Positions 5,073 through 5,190 of a DNA stretch of 5,190 bases are shown piece after piece (within the stretch, counting starts at the first letter, position 1; each line of letters opens with the position of its first letter). The stretch covers positions 1 through 5,190 of the forward strand of contig CADBOH010000022.1 in assembly GCA_902796285.1 (NCBI GenBank), written 5' to 3'. The position numbers were made by a program, and so were the translations under genes. The notes beneath the pieces were generated by a model. That model was not told where the DNA came from. It saw only the letters and a list, made by a program, of their open reading frames with translations, and did not search any database. The stretch is from an uncultured Eubacteriales bacterium (lineage in GTDB: Bacteria > Bacillota > Clostridia > Christensenellales > UBA1242).

Positions 5073-5156
5073 AATTTTACCTCCTCTTACCAAACTCGTT
5101 GCTCTGCAGGTGTTAAATTCATGATTTAATCTTTGGAACCCTTTGCATACGGATAC
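5073..5156 (-). ncRNA. Putative L21 leader (cis-regulatory 5' UTR of rplU)
   Basis: About 84 bases of predicted untranslated leader lie between the promoter and rplU. A perfect 6-bp hairpin (TTAAAT 5129-5124, loop CATGA, ATTTAA 5118-5113) is enclosed by a possible 5-bp stem pairing CCAAA (5136-5132) with TTTGG (5094-5090), which ends just before the GAGGAGG site. Firmicutes carry a known L21 leader RNA family (Rfam L21_leader) at this exact position and of about this length, thought to bind a product of the operon and repress it. Assignment rests on position, length and foldability; I could not run a covariance search. A 12-codon mini-ORF (5122-5087) also lies in the leader. Confidence 0.6.
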
Positions 5157-5162
5157 TCGAAT

Positions 5163-5190
5163 ATAATAACATAATCGTTGCAAAAAGTCA
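5163..5190 (-). promoter_or_regulatory. Probable sigma-A promoter of rplU-prp-rpmA
   Basis: Minus-strand TGACT (5190-5186) abuts the window edge. If the missing base is T, the -35 reads TTGACT, one mismatch from consensus. A 17-base spacer leads to TATTAT (5168-5163). Transcription would begin near 5156-5157. The edge cuts the first base of the -35, which limits certainty. Confidence 0.65.

Noticed and set aside
4791..5129. A 112-codon plus-strand frame antisense to rplU and its leader
   Set aside because: It is the complement of a highly conserved ribosomal protein gene, has no recognisable domain, and its length follows from the codon bias of L21.
5073..5183. A 37-codon in-frame N-terminal extension of L21
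   Set aside because: It would cover the leader and -10 element, has no ribosome binding site, and known L21 proteins begin MFAIV or similar, exactly at the ATG preceded by GAGGAGG.

Overview
The window is AT-rich (about one third G+C by eye). Every convincing gene lies on the minus strand, so the genes run from right to left. The ribosome binding sites are strong GGAGG types. The set rplU-prp-rpmA (with an L27 that carries a cleavable N-terminal extension), floA and yqfC-yqfD-ybeY points to a Firmicute. YqfC and YqfD are mother-cell sporulation proteins, so the source is most likely an endospore-forming Clostridia-type organism or a close relative. The sequence alone does not allow a genus to be named.

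Layout in the direction of transcription. (1) 5190-4124: a sigma-A-like promoter and a leader resembling the L21 leader RNA precede rplU (L21), prp (the cysteine protease that matures L27) and rpmA (L27). A clean intrinsic terminator closes this unit, and obg does not follow it. (2) 4118-3282: an extended -10 promoter lies so close to its gene that the mRNA should be leaderless. It drives an 8-oxoguanine DNA glycosylase of the OGG1 family. (3) 3242-1646: a near-consensus sigma-A promoter drives a divergent flotillin-like gene, floA. floA is coupled through TAATG to an unrecognised single-pass membrane protein with a long acidic cytoplasmic tail. (4) 1641-1: the sporulation pair yqfC-yqfD, followed directly by the 5' part of ybeY (rRNA maturation endonuclease), which runs off the left edge. 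The phoH gene, and often the 7TM-HD gene, that usually separate yqfD from ybeY are absent here.

The most interesting structure is at the floA-unit/yqfC junction. A perfect 11-bp inverted repeat encloses the yqfC ribosome binding site, buries its GTG start and is followed at once by seven U residues. On readthrough RNA from floA it would act as a terminator and also hide the yqfC start. A mother-cell-type -10 element (CATA core) sits across the upstream arm and loop, so RNA started there would lack the 5' arm and could not form the hairpin. This would be a compact switch keeping yqfC-yqfD silent in growing cells and open during sporulation. The hairpin is seen directly; the promoter and the switch are inference.

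There is no intergenic stretch over 300 bases. I see no CRISPR array, insertion sequence, tRNA, rRNA or phage gene.
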